This document shows, piece after piece, positions 24,698 to 33,217 of a DNA stretch of 64,000 bases; position 1 is the stretch's first letter; each line of letters opens with the position of its first letter. The DNA is from Stutzerimonas stutzeri. Lineage in GTDB: Bacteria > Pseudomonadota > Gammaproteobacteria > Pseudomonadales > Pseudomonadaceae. The stretch is taken from the NCBI RefSeq assembly GCF_002909485.1, contig NZ_PPXG01000002.1:682001-746000 (forward strand), in the 5' to 3' direction. The position numbers and the translations under genes were made by a program. Below the pieces are notes generated by a model. It made no database searches. It saw nothing but the letters and a program-made list of their open reading frames with translations, and was not told the DNA's origin.

Positions 24698-25617
24698 GAA
24701 CGCACCGGATGCTCAGCGTGTTGGCCATGACGCTCAGTGGCTCGTTGTATGCCGCCGATATCAAGATGGACGACCAGTCGCAACTGTCACAGCAGAGCGC
24801 CAAAAGCGCTGGCGAGCAGTACTTCCAGCCGCCGAAGGAAGGCGATCTACCAGCCAATGCCTACGGCGAACTCGTCCAACAGGGTCGGGCGATTTTCGTC
24901 GATACCCAGAAATACGCAGCCGAATACGTCGGCAACGGCATGAATTGCACCAATTGCCACATCGAGCAGGGTCGCAAGGCGAATTCCGCGCCGTTGTGGG
25001 GCGCTTATCCGATGTATCCGGCCTATCGGAAGAAGAACGACAAGGTCAACAGCTACGCAGAGCGGGTGCAGGGCTGCTTCCAGTTCAGCATGAATGGCAA
25101 GCCGCCGGCAGCCGATAGCCATGTCATCAACGCACTGACGGCCTATTCCTATTGGTTGTCGACCGGTGCGCCAATTGCCCAGGAATTGCCAGGGCGGGCC
25201 TATCCCGAAGTGCCGCAGCCCAAGGCTGGTTTCGATCTTGCGAAGGGCAAGCAGGTGTACGTCGAGCAGTGCGCGATCTGCCATGGTGATAACGGCGAAG
25301 GCCAGAAGGCCGCTGGAGGCTATGTCTTCCCACCGTTATGGGGCAAGGAGTCGTTCAACTGGGGCGCCGGTATGCATCGGATAAATACCGCTGCAGCGTT
25401 CATCAAAGAGAGCATGCCGCTGGGCAAGGGTGGCTCGCTCAGTGATGAGGACGCCTGGCACGTCGCGGCATACATGAACAGCCACGAGCGGCCCCAGGAC
25501 CCGCGATTAGTGGAAGGCTCGGTGGAAAAGACACGAGTCCGCTACCACGCCAACGATGGCGTGAACCTCTACGGACAGACGGTTGATGGCGTCGTACTTG
25601 GCCAAGGGACTAAATAA
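24694..25617 (+). CDS. tsdA: TsdA, dihaem thiosulfate dehydrogenase
   Basis: 307 residues. Signal peptide about 1-20, then haem-1 motif CTNCH (85-89), Cys128 in VQGCFQFSM, which by analogy with Allochromatium TsdA is the unusual distal haem-1 ligand, and haem-2 motif CAICH (193-197). The second domain has a Met-containing SMPLGKGGSLSDEDAWHVAA segment. TsdA oxidises two thiosulfates to tetrathionate in the periplasm, and the reaction can run in reverse. The tsdBA order is that described for P. stutzeri. It ends in a strong terminator at 25643. Confidence 0.9.
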   Translation: MRTHRMLSVLAMTLSGSLYAADIKMDDQSQLSQQSAKSAGEQYFQPPKEGDLPANAYGELVQQGRAIFVDTQKYAAEYVGNGMNCTNCHIEQGRKANSAPLWGAYPMYPAYRKKNDKVNSYAERVQGCFQFSMNGKPPAADSHVINALTAYSYWLSTGAPIAQELPGRAYPEVPQPKAGFDLAKGKQVYVEQCAICHGDNGEGQKAAGGYVFPPLWGKESFNWGAGMHRINTAAAFIKESMPLGKGGSLSDEDAWHVAAYMNSHERPQDPRLVEGSVEKTRVRYHANDGVNLYGQTVDGVVLGQGTK

Positions 25618-25642
25618 GAACTCTCGAACATCTTTGTGAACA

Positions 25643-25677
25643 GAAGAGGGCGCCATTGGGCGCCCTCTTCATTTTCC
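25643..25677 (+). terminator. Rho-independent terminator of tsdBA
   Basis: GAAGAGGGCGCC-ATTG-GGCGCCCTCTTC followed by ATTTTCC: a perfect 12-bp stem starting 25 bp after the tsdA stop. Confidence 0.85.
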
Positions 25678-25714
25678 GACTATATAGTCACTTGGCGCAG
25701 AGCTGAATGACTTA

Positions 25715-25730
25715 ATTACAGGCTTGTAAT
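25715..25730. promoter_or_regulatory. Perfect 6-bp palindrome upstream of the FabH-like gene
   Basis: ATTACA-GGCT-TGTAAT lies 142 bp before the GTG start. It is a candidate operator; the sequence does not match the PsrA or DesT sites known to me. Confidence 0.4.
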
Positions 25731-25872
25731 CGGCTCAATGTTACGGATTCTTTCAGCTTTTCATGCACAATAGTGGCCATAAGAAGACGCTGGAATGATC
25801 GTGACTGGCCAAGCCCCGTTGCTACACCGTCCCAACGTCAGAACGATCAAGCTAAATTCGAGAGGAACGACT

Positions 25873-26994
25873 GTGCATAACGTCGTCATCAGCGGTACCG
25901 GCCTTTATACCCCTGCCAGCAGTATCACCAACGATGAGCTGGTGGAGTCTTTCAATACCTACGTTCATCGTTTCAACAGCGAGAATGCCGAGGCCATCGA
26001 AGCTGGGCAGATCCAGCCGCTGCCCGAGTCCAGCTCTGCTTTCATCGAAAAAGCTTCCGGTATCAAAAGCCGCTACGTCACGGACAAGGCTGGCATCCTT
26101 GATCCCGAGCGCATGGTTCCGCGGATTCCCGAGCGCAGCAATGACGAGTGGTCGATCCTCTGCGAGATGTCGGTCAAGGCCGCTGAAGAAGCGCTGGCCC
26201 GCGCCGGACGGACCGCAGCCGACATCGACGGCGTCATCGTCGCCTGCTCCAACCTGCAACGTGCATACCCTGCCATTGCCATCGAGGTGCAGGCTGCCCT
26301 GGGCATCAAGGGCTTCGGTTTTGACATGAACGTGGCCTGCTCGTCCGCTACATTTGGCATCCAGAATGCGGTCAACAGCATCAAGCTGGGCCAGGCTCGC
26401 GCGATCCTGATGGTCAATCCGGAGATCTGCACCGGGCACATGAATTTCCGCGACCGCGACAGTCATTTCATCTTCGGAGATGCCTGCACGGCGGTGATCA
26501 TCGAACGCGAGGATCTGGCGACTTCGGCGCAGCAGTGGGACGTGATCAGCACCAAGCTGGTGACCGAGTTCTCCAACAACATCCGCAACAACTTCGGCTT
26601 TCTCAATCGTGCCGCCGAAGAGCATATGAACGACCCGGACAAGCTGTTCATCCAGGAAGGGCGCAAGGTGTTCAAGGAAGTCTGCCCGATGGTGGCGGAG
26701 CTGATCGGTGAGCACCTGGCTGAGAACGACATCTCGGTGGAGTCGGTAAAGCGTTTCTGGTTGCACCAGGCCAATCTGAATATGAACCACCTGATCGTGC
26801 GCCGTCTGCTGGGCCGCGACGCCACTGAGGAAGAGGCGCCGGTGATTCTAGATACCTACGCCAATACCAGTTCTGCCGGTTCGGTGATCGCCTTCCACAA
26901 ACATCAGGATGATCTGCCAAGCGGAAGTCTCGGCGTGCTCAGCTCGTTTGGCGCAGGCTATTCGATCGGTAGCGTGATCCTGCGCAAGCGTTGA
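25873..26994 (+). CDS. Beta-ketoacyl-ACP synthase III (FabH-like, PA3286 type)
   Basis: 373 residues from a GTG at 25873 with AGAGGA 6 nt upstream; the frame opens earlier (25795), but the Val-His-Asn start gives the standard N-terminus. The catalytic triad is complete: Cys156 in NVACSSATFG, His298 in WLHQANL and Asn331 in TYANTSSAGS; the closing GAGYSIGSVILRKR loop is present. A long insertion near residues 35-85 distinguishes it from FabH proper. In P. aeruginosa a similar protein (PA3286) condenses medium-chain acyl-CoA from beta-oxidation with malonyl-ACP; the same is inferred here. It stands alone, with a palindrome upstream. Confidence 0.88.
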   Translation: MHNVVISGTGLYTPASSITNDELVESFNTYVHRFNSENAEAIEAGQIQPLPESSSAFIEKASGIKSRYVTDKAGILDPERMVPRIPERSNDEWSILCEMSVKAAEEALARAGRTAADIDGVIVACSNLQRAYPAIAIEVQAALGIKGFGFDMNVACSSATFGIQNAVNSIKLGQARAILMVNPEICTGHMNFRDRDSHFIFGDACTAVIIEREDLATSAQQWDVISTKLVTEFSNNIRNNFGFLNRAAEEHMNDPDKLFIQEGRKVFKEVCPMVAELIGEHLAENDISVESVKRFWLHQANLNMNHLIVRRLLGRDATEEEAPVILDTYANTSSAGSVIAFHKHQDDLPSGSLGVLSSFGAGYSIGSVILRKR

Positions 26995-27018
26995 TCTTGG
27001 CGCTGGCCGGAGGGTGCT

Positions 27019-27041
27019 CGTAGGGTGGGCTCTAGCCCACC
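27019..27041. repeat. REP-like intergenic inverted repeat (copy 2)
   Basis: CGTAGGGTGGGCT-CT-AGCCCACC, the same family as the copy at 6384-6401: CGTAGGGYGGGCTNNAGCCCRCC. It lies between the FabH-like gene and sufE, which converge. Confidence 0.65.
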
Positions 27042-27073
27042 ATGACGGCCCCGGGCAGCGAGAAAGGTCCGGA

Positions 27074-27481
27074 TCAGCCGGTCAGCTCACGCATTCGCCG
27101 TAGCACCGCGTTCATGCCGTTGCTGCGCGAAGGCGACAATTGCCGCGAGAGGCCAAGGCGGCTGAACCAGTCGGCCATATCCACACCTTCCAGTTCTCCC
27201 GCACTCAGACCATTGACCCTCGCCAGCAGCACGGCCAACAGGCCGCGGATGAGTCGGGCATCACTGGCGGCACGGAAGTGCCAGCAGCCGTCCTGCTGTT
27301 GGCCGACCAGCCACACGCGACTGTCGCAGCCCGACACCAGATTGGTTTCGCTGCGCTCATCGTCGTGCAGCGGCTCCAGGCGCTCTCCCCATTGCATCAG
27401 CAAGCGCGCGCGTTGCTCCCAGCCGGCGGCCTGGGTGAAGGCATCCAGGGCGTCGCAAGCGGACTGCGAGAGATCGCTCAT
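27074..27481 (-). CDS. sufE: SufE/CsdE-type sulfur acceptor
   Basis: 135 residues. Conserved motifs: NLVSGCDSRVWLVGQ with the acceptor Cys in VSGC (residue about 50), then FRAASDARLIRGLLAVLLA. It takes persulfide sulfur from the partner cysteine desulfurase and stimulates it. Its ATG overlaps the sufS stop by 4 bp, so the two proteins are made together. No sufBCD genes are adjacent, so this may be a CsdA/CsdE-like pair rather than the complete Suf machine. Confidence 0.92.
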   Translation of the reverse strand: MSDLSQSACDALDAFTQAAGWEQRARLLMQWGERLEPLHDDERSETNLVSGCDSRVWLVGQQQDGCWHFRAASDARLIRGLLAVLLARVNGLSAGELEGVDMADWFSRLGLSRQLSPSRSNGMNAVLRRMRELTG

Positions 27482-28683
27482 CGCAACAGCTCCAGGGCCT
27501 GGTCCAAGGCGGTGAAGAAGCGCTCGAGGTCGTCACTGTTGTTGTACAGCCCGAGAGAGACGCGTGTTGCGCCATCCAGACCGAGGTGCTTCATCAGCGG
27601 CATGGCGCAGTGAGTGCCGCTGCGCACCGCGATGCCCTGCTCGGTGAGAAGGTGCCCCAGGTCGGAATGATGTACGCCTTCGACAACGAAGCTGGCCAGC
27701 GCAACCTGCGGTGAGCCGAGCAGGCGGACGCCGTTCCTCGCGGCAAGCCCGGCGAGCAGCTGAGCGTGCAGTGTCTGTTCGTGGCGGTCGACCGCGGCAG
27801 CATCGAGTCCAGCCAGATAGTCCAGCGTGGCGCCGAGACCGATGACGCCGGAGATCGGCGGTGTGCCCGCCTCGAAGCCCAGGGGCGCGGCATGGAATTC
27901 GGCATGTTGGTAGTCGGCGATGCGTACCATCTCGCCGCCGAACTGCCAGTGGCGCAGCTTCAGCAGAGATTCCCCACGACCGTACAGCGCGCCGACGCCA
28001 TCAGGGCCGTAGAGCTTGTGGCTGGATAGCACGTAAAAGTCGCAGCCCAGCGTGGCCATGTCGTGACGGCCATGCACAACGCCCTGGGCTCCGTCGACGA
28101 TGGTTAGTGCGCCTTGAGCCCTGGCCAGCCGCAGCAGGTCGTCGAGTGGCTGCCAGCTACCCAGCACATTGGACAATTGGCTCACCGCCATCAGGCGAGT
28201 GCGCGGCCCGATCATTTGCGCCGCAATCGTGAGGTCGATGTGGCCGGCGGCATCGATGGGCAGCACTTGCAGCTTGGCACCGCGACGTATGGCCAGCTGC
28301 TGCCAGGGCAGCAGATTGGCATGGTGTTCAAGGGCGCTGATGACGATCTCGTCACCAGCTTCGATGAGATGTTCCAGGCCGTAGGCAAGCAGATTCAGCG
28401 CTTCGGTAGCGCCACGAGTGAAGACGATTTCGGTAGGGCAGGCCGCATTCAGCCATTTGGCCACTTTGATGCGGGCATCTTCGTAAGCGCGAGTGGCGCG
28501 TTCGGCGGGCTGGTGCTGGGCGCGGTGCACATTGGCGGCACCGCAGGTGTAGTAGCCGCTGAGGGCGTCAATCAGCGCCTGCGGCTTTTGAGCTGTGGCG
28601 GCGCTGTCGAGATATGTCTGGCCTTGCGCTTCGAGCACCGAGAGGGCGGGGAAGTCGGCGCGCCAGGGAGAAAACAGGGCCAT
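27478..28683 (-). CDS. sufS: SufS/CsdA-type group II cysteine desulfurase
   Basis: 401 residues, PLP-dependent class V aminotransferase fold. The N-terminus YLDSAATAQKPQALIDAL, the PLP lysine segment VLSSHKLYGPDGVGALYG and the catalytic Cys loop RSGTHCAMPLM are all present. It mobilises sulfur from cysteine for Fe-S cluster or thio-cofactor assembly, passing it to the adjacent SufE. ATG at 28683. It is 74 bp from dapD on the same strand. Confidence 0.93.
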   Translation of the reverse strand: MALFSPWRADFPALSVLEAQGQTYLDSAATAQKPQALIDALSGYYTCGAANVHRAQHQPAERATRAYEDARIKVAKWLNAACPTEIVFTRGATEALNLLAYGLEHLIEAGDEIVISALEHHANLLPWQQLAIRRGAKLQVLPIDAAGHIDLTIAAQMIGPRTRLMAVSQLSNVLGSWQPLDDLLRLARAQGALTIVDGAQGVVHGRHDMATLGCDFYVLSSHKLYGPDGVGALYGRGESLLKLRHWQFGGEMVRIADYQHAEFHAAPLGFEAGTPPISGVIGLGATLDYLAGLDAAAVDRHEQTLHAQLLAGLAARNGVRLLGSPQVALASFVVEGVHHSDLGHLLTEQGIAVRSGTHCAMPLMKHLGLDGATRVSLGLYNNSDDLERFFTALDQALELLR

Positions 28684-28757
28684 AAGCGGCTAACCTCCAG
28701 CTGCAGGGGATGCGGCAAGGCAGGCGCTCATGGCTCGCAGCTTGCCGCTGCTCCTGC

Positions 28758-29792
28758 TCAGTTATGCGCGTGCAGCGCCTCATTCAGCTCGATGGCCGAC
28801 TTGTGGGTCTTGCACTCCACCGCGCCGGTCTGTGAATTGCGACGGAACAGGAGGTCGCTCTGACCAGCCATTTCGCGAGCCTTCACCACTTTCACCAGCT
28901 GATTGTTTTCATCGAGCAGGCTGACCTTGGTGCCTGCGGTGATGTACAGGCCGGATTCCACGGTATTGCGGTCGCCCAGCGGAATGCCGATGCCGGCATT
29001 CGCGCCGATCAGGCAGCCTTCGCCAACGGAAATGACGATGTTGCCGCCGCCGGACAGGGTGCCCATGGTGGAACAGCCGCCGCCGAGGTCCGACCCCTTG
29101 CCGACGAATACGCCGGCCGAGACGCGACCTTCGATCATGCCCGGGCCAGCGGTACCGGCATTGAAGTTGATGAAGCCTTCATGCATTACTGTGGTGCCTT
29201 CACCCACATAGGCGCCGAGGCGTATGCGGGCGCTGTCGGCGATACGCACGCCGGCTGGGACCACGTAGTCGGTCATCTTCGGGAACTTGTCCACCGAGAA
29301 GACTTCCAGCAGGTCGCCCTTCAGGCGCGCTTCCAGTTGACGCTCGGCCAGTTCGCCGAGATCGACCGCGCCCTGATTGGTCCACGCGACATTGGGCAAC
29401 AGCGGGAAGATGCCGGTCAGGTTCAGACCATGCGGCTTGGCCAGGCGATGGGAGAGCAGGTGCAGCTTGAGATAAGCCTCGGGAGTCGAGGTCAGCGCCG
29501 CATCTTCGGCTAGTAGCGTGGCAACCAGCGGGCGCTGGCTTTCGGCTAGCCGGGTCAGCAGGGCGTACTGGGTTGCATCGAGCGGCTTCAGGGCATCGGC
29601 AAGCTGCGCAGCTTGCGTGGTAGTGATGCTGATCGCCTGATTGCCACCGGTGTAGCCGAGCAGCGGTGCGACAGCGGCTACCAGTTCGCCAGCGGGTTGC
29701 AGCAGCGGTTGCGCGTAGAAGACTTCCAGCCAGTCGCCTTGGCGGTTCTGGGTGCCGACGCCAAAGGCGAGGCTGAATAGGGTTGCAGACAT
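28758..29792 (-). CDS. dapD: DapD, tetrahydrodipicolinate N-succinyltransferase (long form)
   Basis: 344 residues, the long Pseudomonas/actinobacterial type rather than the 274-residue enteric type. Left-handed parallel beta-helix hexapeptides cover the C-terminal half (ARIRLGAYVGEGTTVMHEGF, VSAGVFVGKGSDLGGGCST). It succinylates tetrahydrodipicolinate in lysine and meso-DAP synthesis. dapC, the next enzyme, lies about 1.5 kb upstream on the same strand. ATG at 29792. Confidence 0.95.
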   Translation of the reverse strand: MSATLFSLAFGVGTQNRQGDWLEVFYAQPLLQPAGELVAAVAPLLGYTGGNQAISITTTQAAQLADALKPLDATQYALLTRLAESQRPLVATLLAEDAALTSTPEAYLKLHLLSHRLAKPHGLNLTGIFPLLPNVAWTNQGAVDLGELAERQLEARLKGDLLEVFSVDKFPKMTDYVVPAGVRIADSARIRLGAYVGEGTTVMHEGFINFNAGTAGPGMIEGRVSAGVFVGKGSDLGGGCSTMGTLSGGGNIVISVGEGCLIGANAGIGIPLGDRNTVESGLYITAGTKVSLLDENNQLVKVVKAREMAGQSDLLFRRNSQTGAVECKTHKSAIELNEALHAHN

Positions 29793-29834
29793 AGGATCAT
29801 CCTTTTGTTGGCCGCGCCGTCTGTTGGGCGGCTA

Positions 29835-30206
29835 TCAGTTCGGCGCTGCCAATGCGGCAGCGTAAAGATCGGGCTTGAAGCCAATCAGGGTTCTATCGCC
29901 CAGGTCGAGTACAGGGCGTTTAATCATCGACGGTTGGGCCAACATCAGCTCGATGGCCCGGGCCTGGTCAAGATCGGCCTTTGCAGCGTCGTCCAGCTTG
30001 CGGAAGGTGGTGCCTGCACGGTTGAGAATGGTCTGCCAGCCGTGTTCAATGCACCACGCTTCGAGGTGGGCGCGGTCTATGCCGACGCTCTTGTAGTCGT
30101 GGAAGTCGTAGCTCAGCCCGTGCTCGTCGAGCCAGGTACGGGCCTTTTTCATCGTGTCGCAGGCTTTGATTCCGTATAGGCGCAACTGCTGATCTGATTC
30201 GGGCAT
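29835..30206 (-). CDS. ArsC/Spx-family reductase (YffB-like)
   Basis: 123 residues. The thioredoxin-fold ArsC family is shown by LYGIKACDTMKKARTWLDEH and the later IKRPVLDLGDRTLIGF. Only one Cys is in the active-site loop, as in YffB; arsenate reduction is unlikely to be its role and a glutathione-dependent function is only suspected. The ATG at 30206 has GGAGAG 9 nt upstream; the frame is open further. It sits between dapD and a thioredoxin-like gene. Confidence 0.85.
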   Translation of the reverse strand: MPESDQQLRLYGIKACDTMKKARTWLDEHGLSYDFHDYKSVGIDRAHLEAWCIEHGWQTILNRAGTTFRKLDDAAKADLDQARAIELMLAQPSMIKRPVLDLGDRTLIGFKPDLYAAALAAPN

Positions 30207-30327
30207 AGAACGACTCTCCAAAGACTCCTGCGAAACTGGACGGCGGATTATGCCACGCCTCGCCGACCTATGGAGGACGGGACTGGTTAAGCTGGTTGGG
30301 GGAGAGTGGCTGCATGCTCGACCTTCG

Positions 30328-30663
30328 TCAGAGGCCGCTTTTTCCCGCATCGCCCAGTACCTGGGTTATTGCATGTTCGTTTTCCGGACGCACGACCCGC
30401 GCAAGCTCCTGGCCGTTCTCAAGCAGGATCAGCGTTGGCCAGAGCTTTATGCGGAAGGAGCGCCCCAACGGCCGACCTGGGCCATCCTCGATCTTCAGAT
30501 GACTAATGCCCGTGCGGTCGGCCAGGGCTTTGCCGATGAATGGCTGAGCAGCCCGGCAATGGCCGCACCAGGCTGTGCCGAACTCCAGCAAAACCGGACC
30601 CGCAAGAGCGTCGACTGCGGCCCGGCTCGGTTCGGTTTGCGCATACTGTTCAGTCATGTGCAT
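30328..30663 (-). CDS. Thioredoxin-fold protein
   Basis: 111 residues. The redox motif WCGHC is at about residues 33-37 (FGTAWCGHCRAAQPFI), followed by cis-Pro loop KLWPTLILLENG. There is no signal peptide, so it should be cytoplasmic, a thiol-disulfide oxidoreductase or YbbN/TrxA relative of unknown partner. Start at the ATG of MHMTEQ, with AGGAGA about 6 nt upstream; an ATG 6 bp downstream is possible. Confidence 0.85.
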   Translation of the reverse strand: MHMTEQYAQTEPSRAAVDALAGPVLLEFGTAWCGHCRAAQPFIGKALADRTGISHLKIEDGPGRPLGRSFRIKLWPTLILLENGQELARVVRPENEHAITQVLGDAGKSGL

Positions 30664-30790
30664 GGAAGTTCTCCTGGTTCTGTTAAGCATTCGAGCCTGC
30701 CGCCGGGCCGCCGGTTCAGCCAGGCGCTACGACCTTTTACGTCGATGCTGTTGTCAACTGATGACAATCGCAACGGTGAGGTGACAAGTA

Positions 30791-31036
30791 ATGGCACGCA
30801 AGCATTTTGAGAATTTCGAGGCGATTTCTTCGGCGGTGCCTGCCGAGGATGCGTTCGAGGCGGTGATCGCCATCAAGCGACGCGACAGTGATGAACATGT
30901 ACATGTGTTCAAGATTGCCGATGGTCGTCGGTATGACCTGGCGTCGGAAGCCGACGCGATTGCCGAAGCAGCATTGACTAAGGTTATAGAGGTCAGCGAC
31001 GAAGGGCAGCTGATCTGGGAAGAACATGCCATCTGA
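30791..31036 (+). CDS. Small hypothetical protein
   Basis: 81 residues, acidic, soluble, starting MARKHFENFEAISSAVPAED and including EAVIAIKRRDSDEHVHVFKI. ATG follows GAGGTGACAAGTA, a good ribosome-binding region. The next small ORF begins 12 bp after its stop, so they probably form a two-gene operon. I do not recognise the family. Confidence 0.7.
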   Translation: MARKHFENFEAISSAVPAEDAFEAVIAIKRRDSDEHVHVFKIADGRRYDLASEADAIAEAALTKVIEVSDEGQLIWEEHAI

Positions 31037-31048
31037 CAGGAGGCAGCT

Positions 31049-31210
31049 ATGAGCGACGACGAAAAGCGTGCTGAGGACGCACAGGCCGAGGCGCATCCGG
31101 CTCCCCACGGCGAACATCCGAGCGCGGACGTACCGGAGCATATGAAGCCGGAGAATCTGGAAAAGCTGCGCGATTACGGCAAGGATTCGATCCCGCCCGG
31201 CGTGGCCTGA
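31049..31210 (+). CDS. Very small hypothetical protein (53 aa)
   Basis: 53 residues, acidic and Pro/His-rich (MSDDEKRAEDAQAEAHPAPH...), ending GKDSIPPGVA. A near-perfect Shine-Dalgarno AGGAGG lies 6 nt before the ATG, and its start is 12 bp after the preceding gene, which argues that it is translated. Sequence is low-complexity in the first half and conserved-looking at the end. Function unknown. Confidence 0.6.
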   Translation: MSDDEKRAEDAQAEAHPAPHGEHPSADVPEHMKPENLEKLRDYGKDSIPPGVA

Positions 31211-31249
31211 GGCAGGGCACGCCGGACGTCGAGGCCGTCCGGCGTACCG

Positions 31250-32446
31250 TCAGAGTGTCTGGATAAAATGACGAATGCGCTGTGCCGCTTCGATGCATTC
31301 AGCCAGCGGTGCGACCAGCGCCATGCGAACGCGGCCGGCGCCAGGCGATACGCCGTCGATTTCACGTGACAGGTACGACCCGGGCACTACGGTCACATGC
31401 TCGCGGGCGAACAGTTCTCGGGTGAATTTCTGGTCGTCCAACGGTGTTTTGGGCCATAGATAGAAACCACCGTCCGGGCGTTGCACGTCCATCACAGGCG
31501 CGAGTATTTCCAGCACGGCATCGAACTTGGCGCGATACAGTTCGCGGTTGGCGCGCACGTGTATCTCATCGTTCCAAGCGGCAATGCTCGCCAGTTGGGT
31601 TTGTACGGGCATGGCGCAGCCATGGTAAGTGCGGTAGAGCAGGAAGGCCTTGAGGATATCGGCATCACCTGCCACGAAGCCCGATCGCAGCCCAGGCAGG
31701 TTGGAGCGTTTCGACAGGCTGTGGAAAACCACGCAGCGCTTGTAGTCGTTGCGGCCAAGCTCAGCGCAAGCAGTGAGCAGGCCTGCAGGCGGATTGGCCT
31801 CATCGAAGTACAGCTCGCTGTAGCACTCGTCCGCCGCGATGACGAAGTCGTGCTCGTCTGCCAGAGCGATCAGCTTCTCGAGCGTCTGCAGAGGCACCAA
31901 TGCGCCGGTCGGATTGCCTGGCGAGCAGAGAAAGAGGATCTGGCAGCGCTGCCAGACATCCGCGGGCACCGCATCGAAATCGGGGTTGAAGCCGTTCTGC
32001 TCCAGGCATGGCAAGTAGTGTGGCGTAGCGCCGGCGAGCAGCGCTGCACCTTCGTAAATCTGATAGAACGGATTAGGGCTGACCACCAGGCCGTCCGCTT
32101 CGCGATCCACCATCGCCTGGGTGAAGGCGAACAGGGCTTCGCGCGTGCCGTTCACCGGCAGCACATGTCGCGCCGGGTCCAGCGCTTCGGCAGCAAGGCC
32201 GAAACGCCGCGCGCACCAGCGCGCAACGGCTTCGCGCAGGGCAGGAATACCAAGGGTGGTGGGATAGACCGCCAGCTGATCGAGGTTGTCGGCCAGCGTC
32301 TGGGCGACGAAGTCCGGCGAGCGGTGCTTTGGCTCGCCGATCGACAGGGCGATGGCCCGCTTATCGCTGGGCGGCTGGGCGCCGGCGAGCAGACCACGCA
32401 ATTTTTCGAAGGGGTAAGGGTGCAGCAGGTTCAGGGCGTTGTTCAT
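31250..32446 (-). CDS. dapC: DapC, succinyldiaminopimelate aminotransferase
   Basis: 398 residues, PLP-dependent fold type I aminotransferase. Key blocks: IALSIGEPKHRSPDF near the N-terminus, LFLCSPGNPTGALVPLQ, DECYSELYFDE, and the PLP lysine segment FHSLSKRSNLPGLRSGF. It converts N-succinyl-2-amino-6-oxopimelate to N-succinyl-LL-diaminopimelate. dapD lies nearby on the same strand. The ATG at 32446 gives the standard N-terminus (MNNALNLLHPYPFEKLRGLL); the longer open frame upstream is not conserved-looking. Confidence 0.9.
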   Translation of the reverse strand: MNNALNLLHPYPFEKLRGLLAGAQPPSDKRAIALSIGEPKHRSPDFVAQTLADNLDQLAVYPTTLGIPALREAVARWCARRFGLAAEALDPARHVLPVNGTREALFAFTQAMVDREADGLVVSPNPFYQIYEGAALLAGATPHYLPCLEQNGFNPDFDAVPADVWQRCQILFLCSPGNPTGALVPLQTLEKLIALADEHDFVIAADECYSELYFDEANPPAGLLTACAELGRNDYKRCVVFHSLSKRSNLPGLRSGFVAGDADILKAFLLYRTYHGCAMPVQTQLASIAAWNDEIHVRANRELYRAKFDAVLEILAPVMDVQRPDGGFYLWPKTPLDDQKFTRELFAREHVTVVPGSYLSREIDGVSPGAGRVRMALVAPLAECIEAAQRIRHFIQTL

Positions 32447-32496
32447 GGGTGCAGTTCTTTCAGGATGAGCGCGGCGAACGCCCCGCATTCGTGAGA

Positions 32497-33162
32497 TCAG
32501 TCGTTGCGTGCGCCACCGTAGTAGGCGCAGCCACGTAAGGTCTGGTCGTCGAGACGGAGTTCGGCGGTCAGGTGGCTGACCGTGCCGCTGGCGCTGTCGA
32601 CGCATCGCTGCGGCGCGACCCAGAGATCAAGACGCTGTTCATTGGCTTCGCTGGTGAAGCTGAGCTGGCCGCCAGGCAGCTGCTCTTCCAGATAGGGCAG
32701 GGCGATTGGTGACTCCCCCTGACGCACGAGCAGCATGCCACGCGTGGTCACGGTCAACATCCAGCCTGGCTCATGACCGCTGGCACGAAGAATCAGCTGC
32801 TTGAAGTTCTCCTCGTCACAGCCGTGGCCCTCGCGTTGCAGGCGATAGAGCCGGCTCAGTGCGAGCTGGCCGGTGCCGTCGGGCCTCGTCTGGCTGAGCG
32901 TGCCACGCAGATCGGCGAATAGCCGGTCCTGGTCGCCAGCCATCAGCGCCCGCGCGTCATCCTCCAGGCCGGTGTTCTTGTCTAGCAAGTTTAGCGTCCG
33001 CTGGCCTTGGCAGCTCTGGAACTGCAGCTTTCCGTCGACCCGCTGAATCTCTCCTTGTAGGCGTTCGGTTGCCGCTTGTGGTGGGGTGCGATCGGCGAAG
33101 AATGTCTGGCAACCCGTAAGGGACAGGAGCAGCGCGATCAGGATAGGACGTGAAGGAGCCAT
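32497..33162 (-). CDS. Putative lipoprotein
   Basis: 221 residues with a lipoprotein signal: hydrophobic helix and lipobox LTGC (Cys at residue about 18). The mature part contains LQGEIQRVDGKLQFQSCQGQ, suggesting a lipocalin/META-like beta-barrel fold, and four or more Cys. It lies in the outer membrane or periplasm by inference. An in-frame ATG at 33201 exists, but the one at 33162 starts directly before the signal helix. It is followed by dapC and preceded by the DUF3108 gene on the same strand. Confidence 0.75.
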   Translation of the reverse strand: MAPSRPILIALLLSLTGCQTFFADRTPPQAATERLQGEIQRVDGKLQFQSCQGQRTLNLLDKNTGLEDDARALMAGDQDRLFADLRGTLSQTRPDGTGQLALSRLYRLQREGHGCDEENFKQLILRASGHEPGWMLTVTTRGMLLVRQGESPIALPYLEEQLPGGQLSFTSEANEQRLDLWVAPQRCVDSASGTVSHLTAELRLDDQTLRGCAYYGGARND

Positions 33163-33217
33163 CGGTGAACTCGGAGGATGGAGGAAAGACGGCAGCCCCA
33201 AGGGCTGCCGTTATGAC

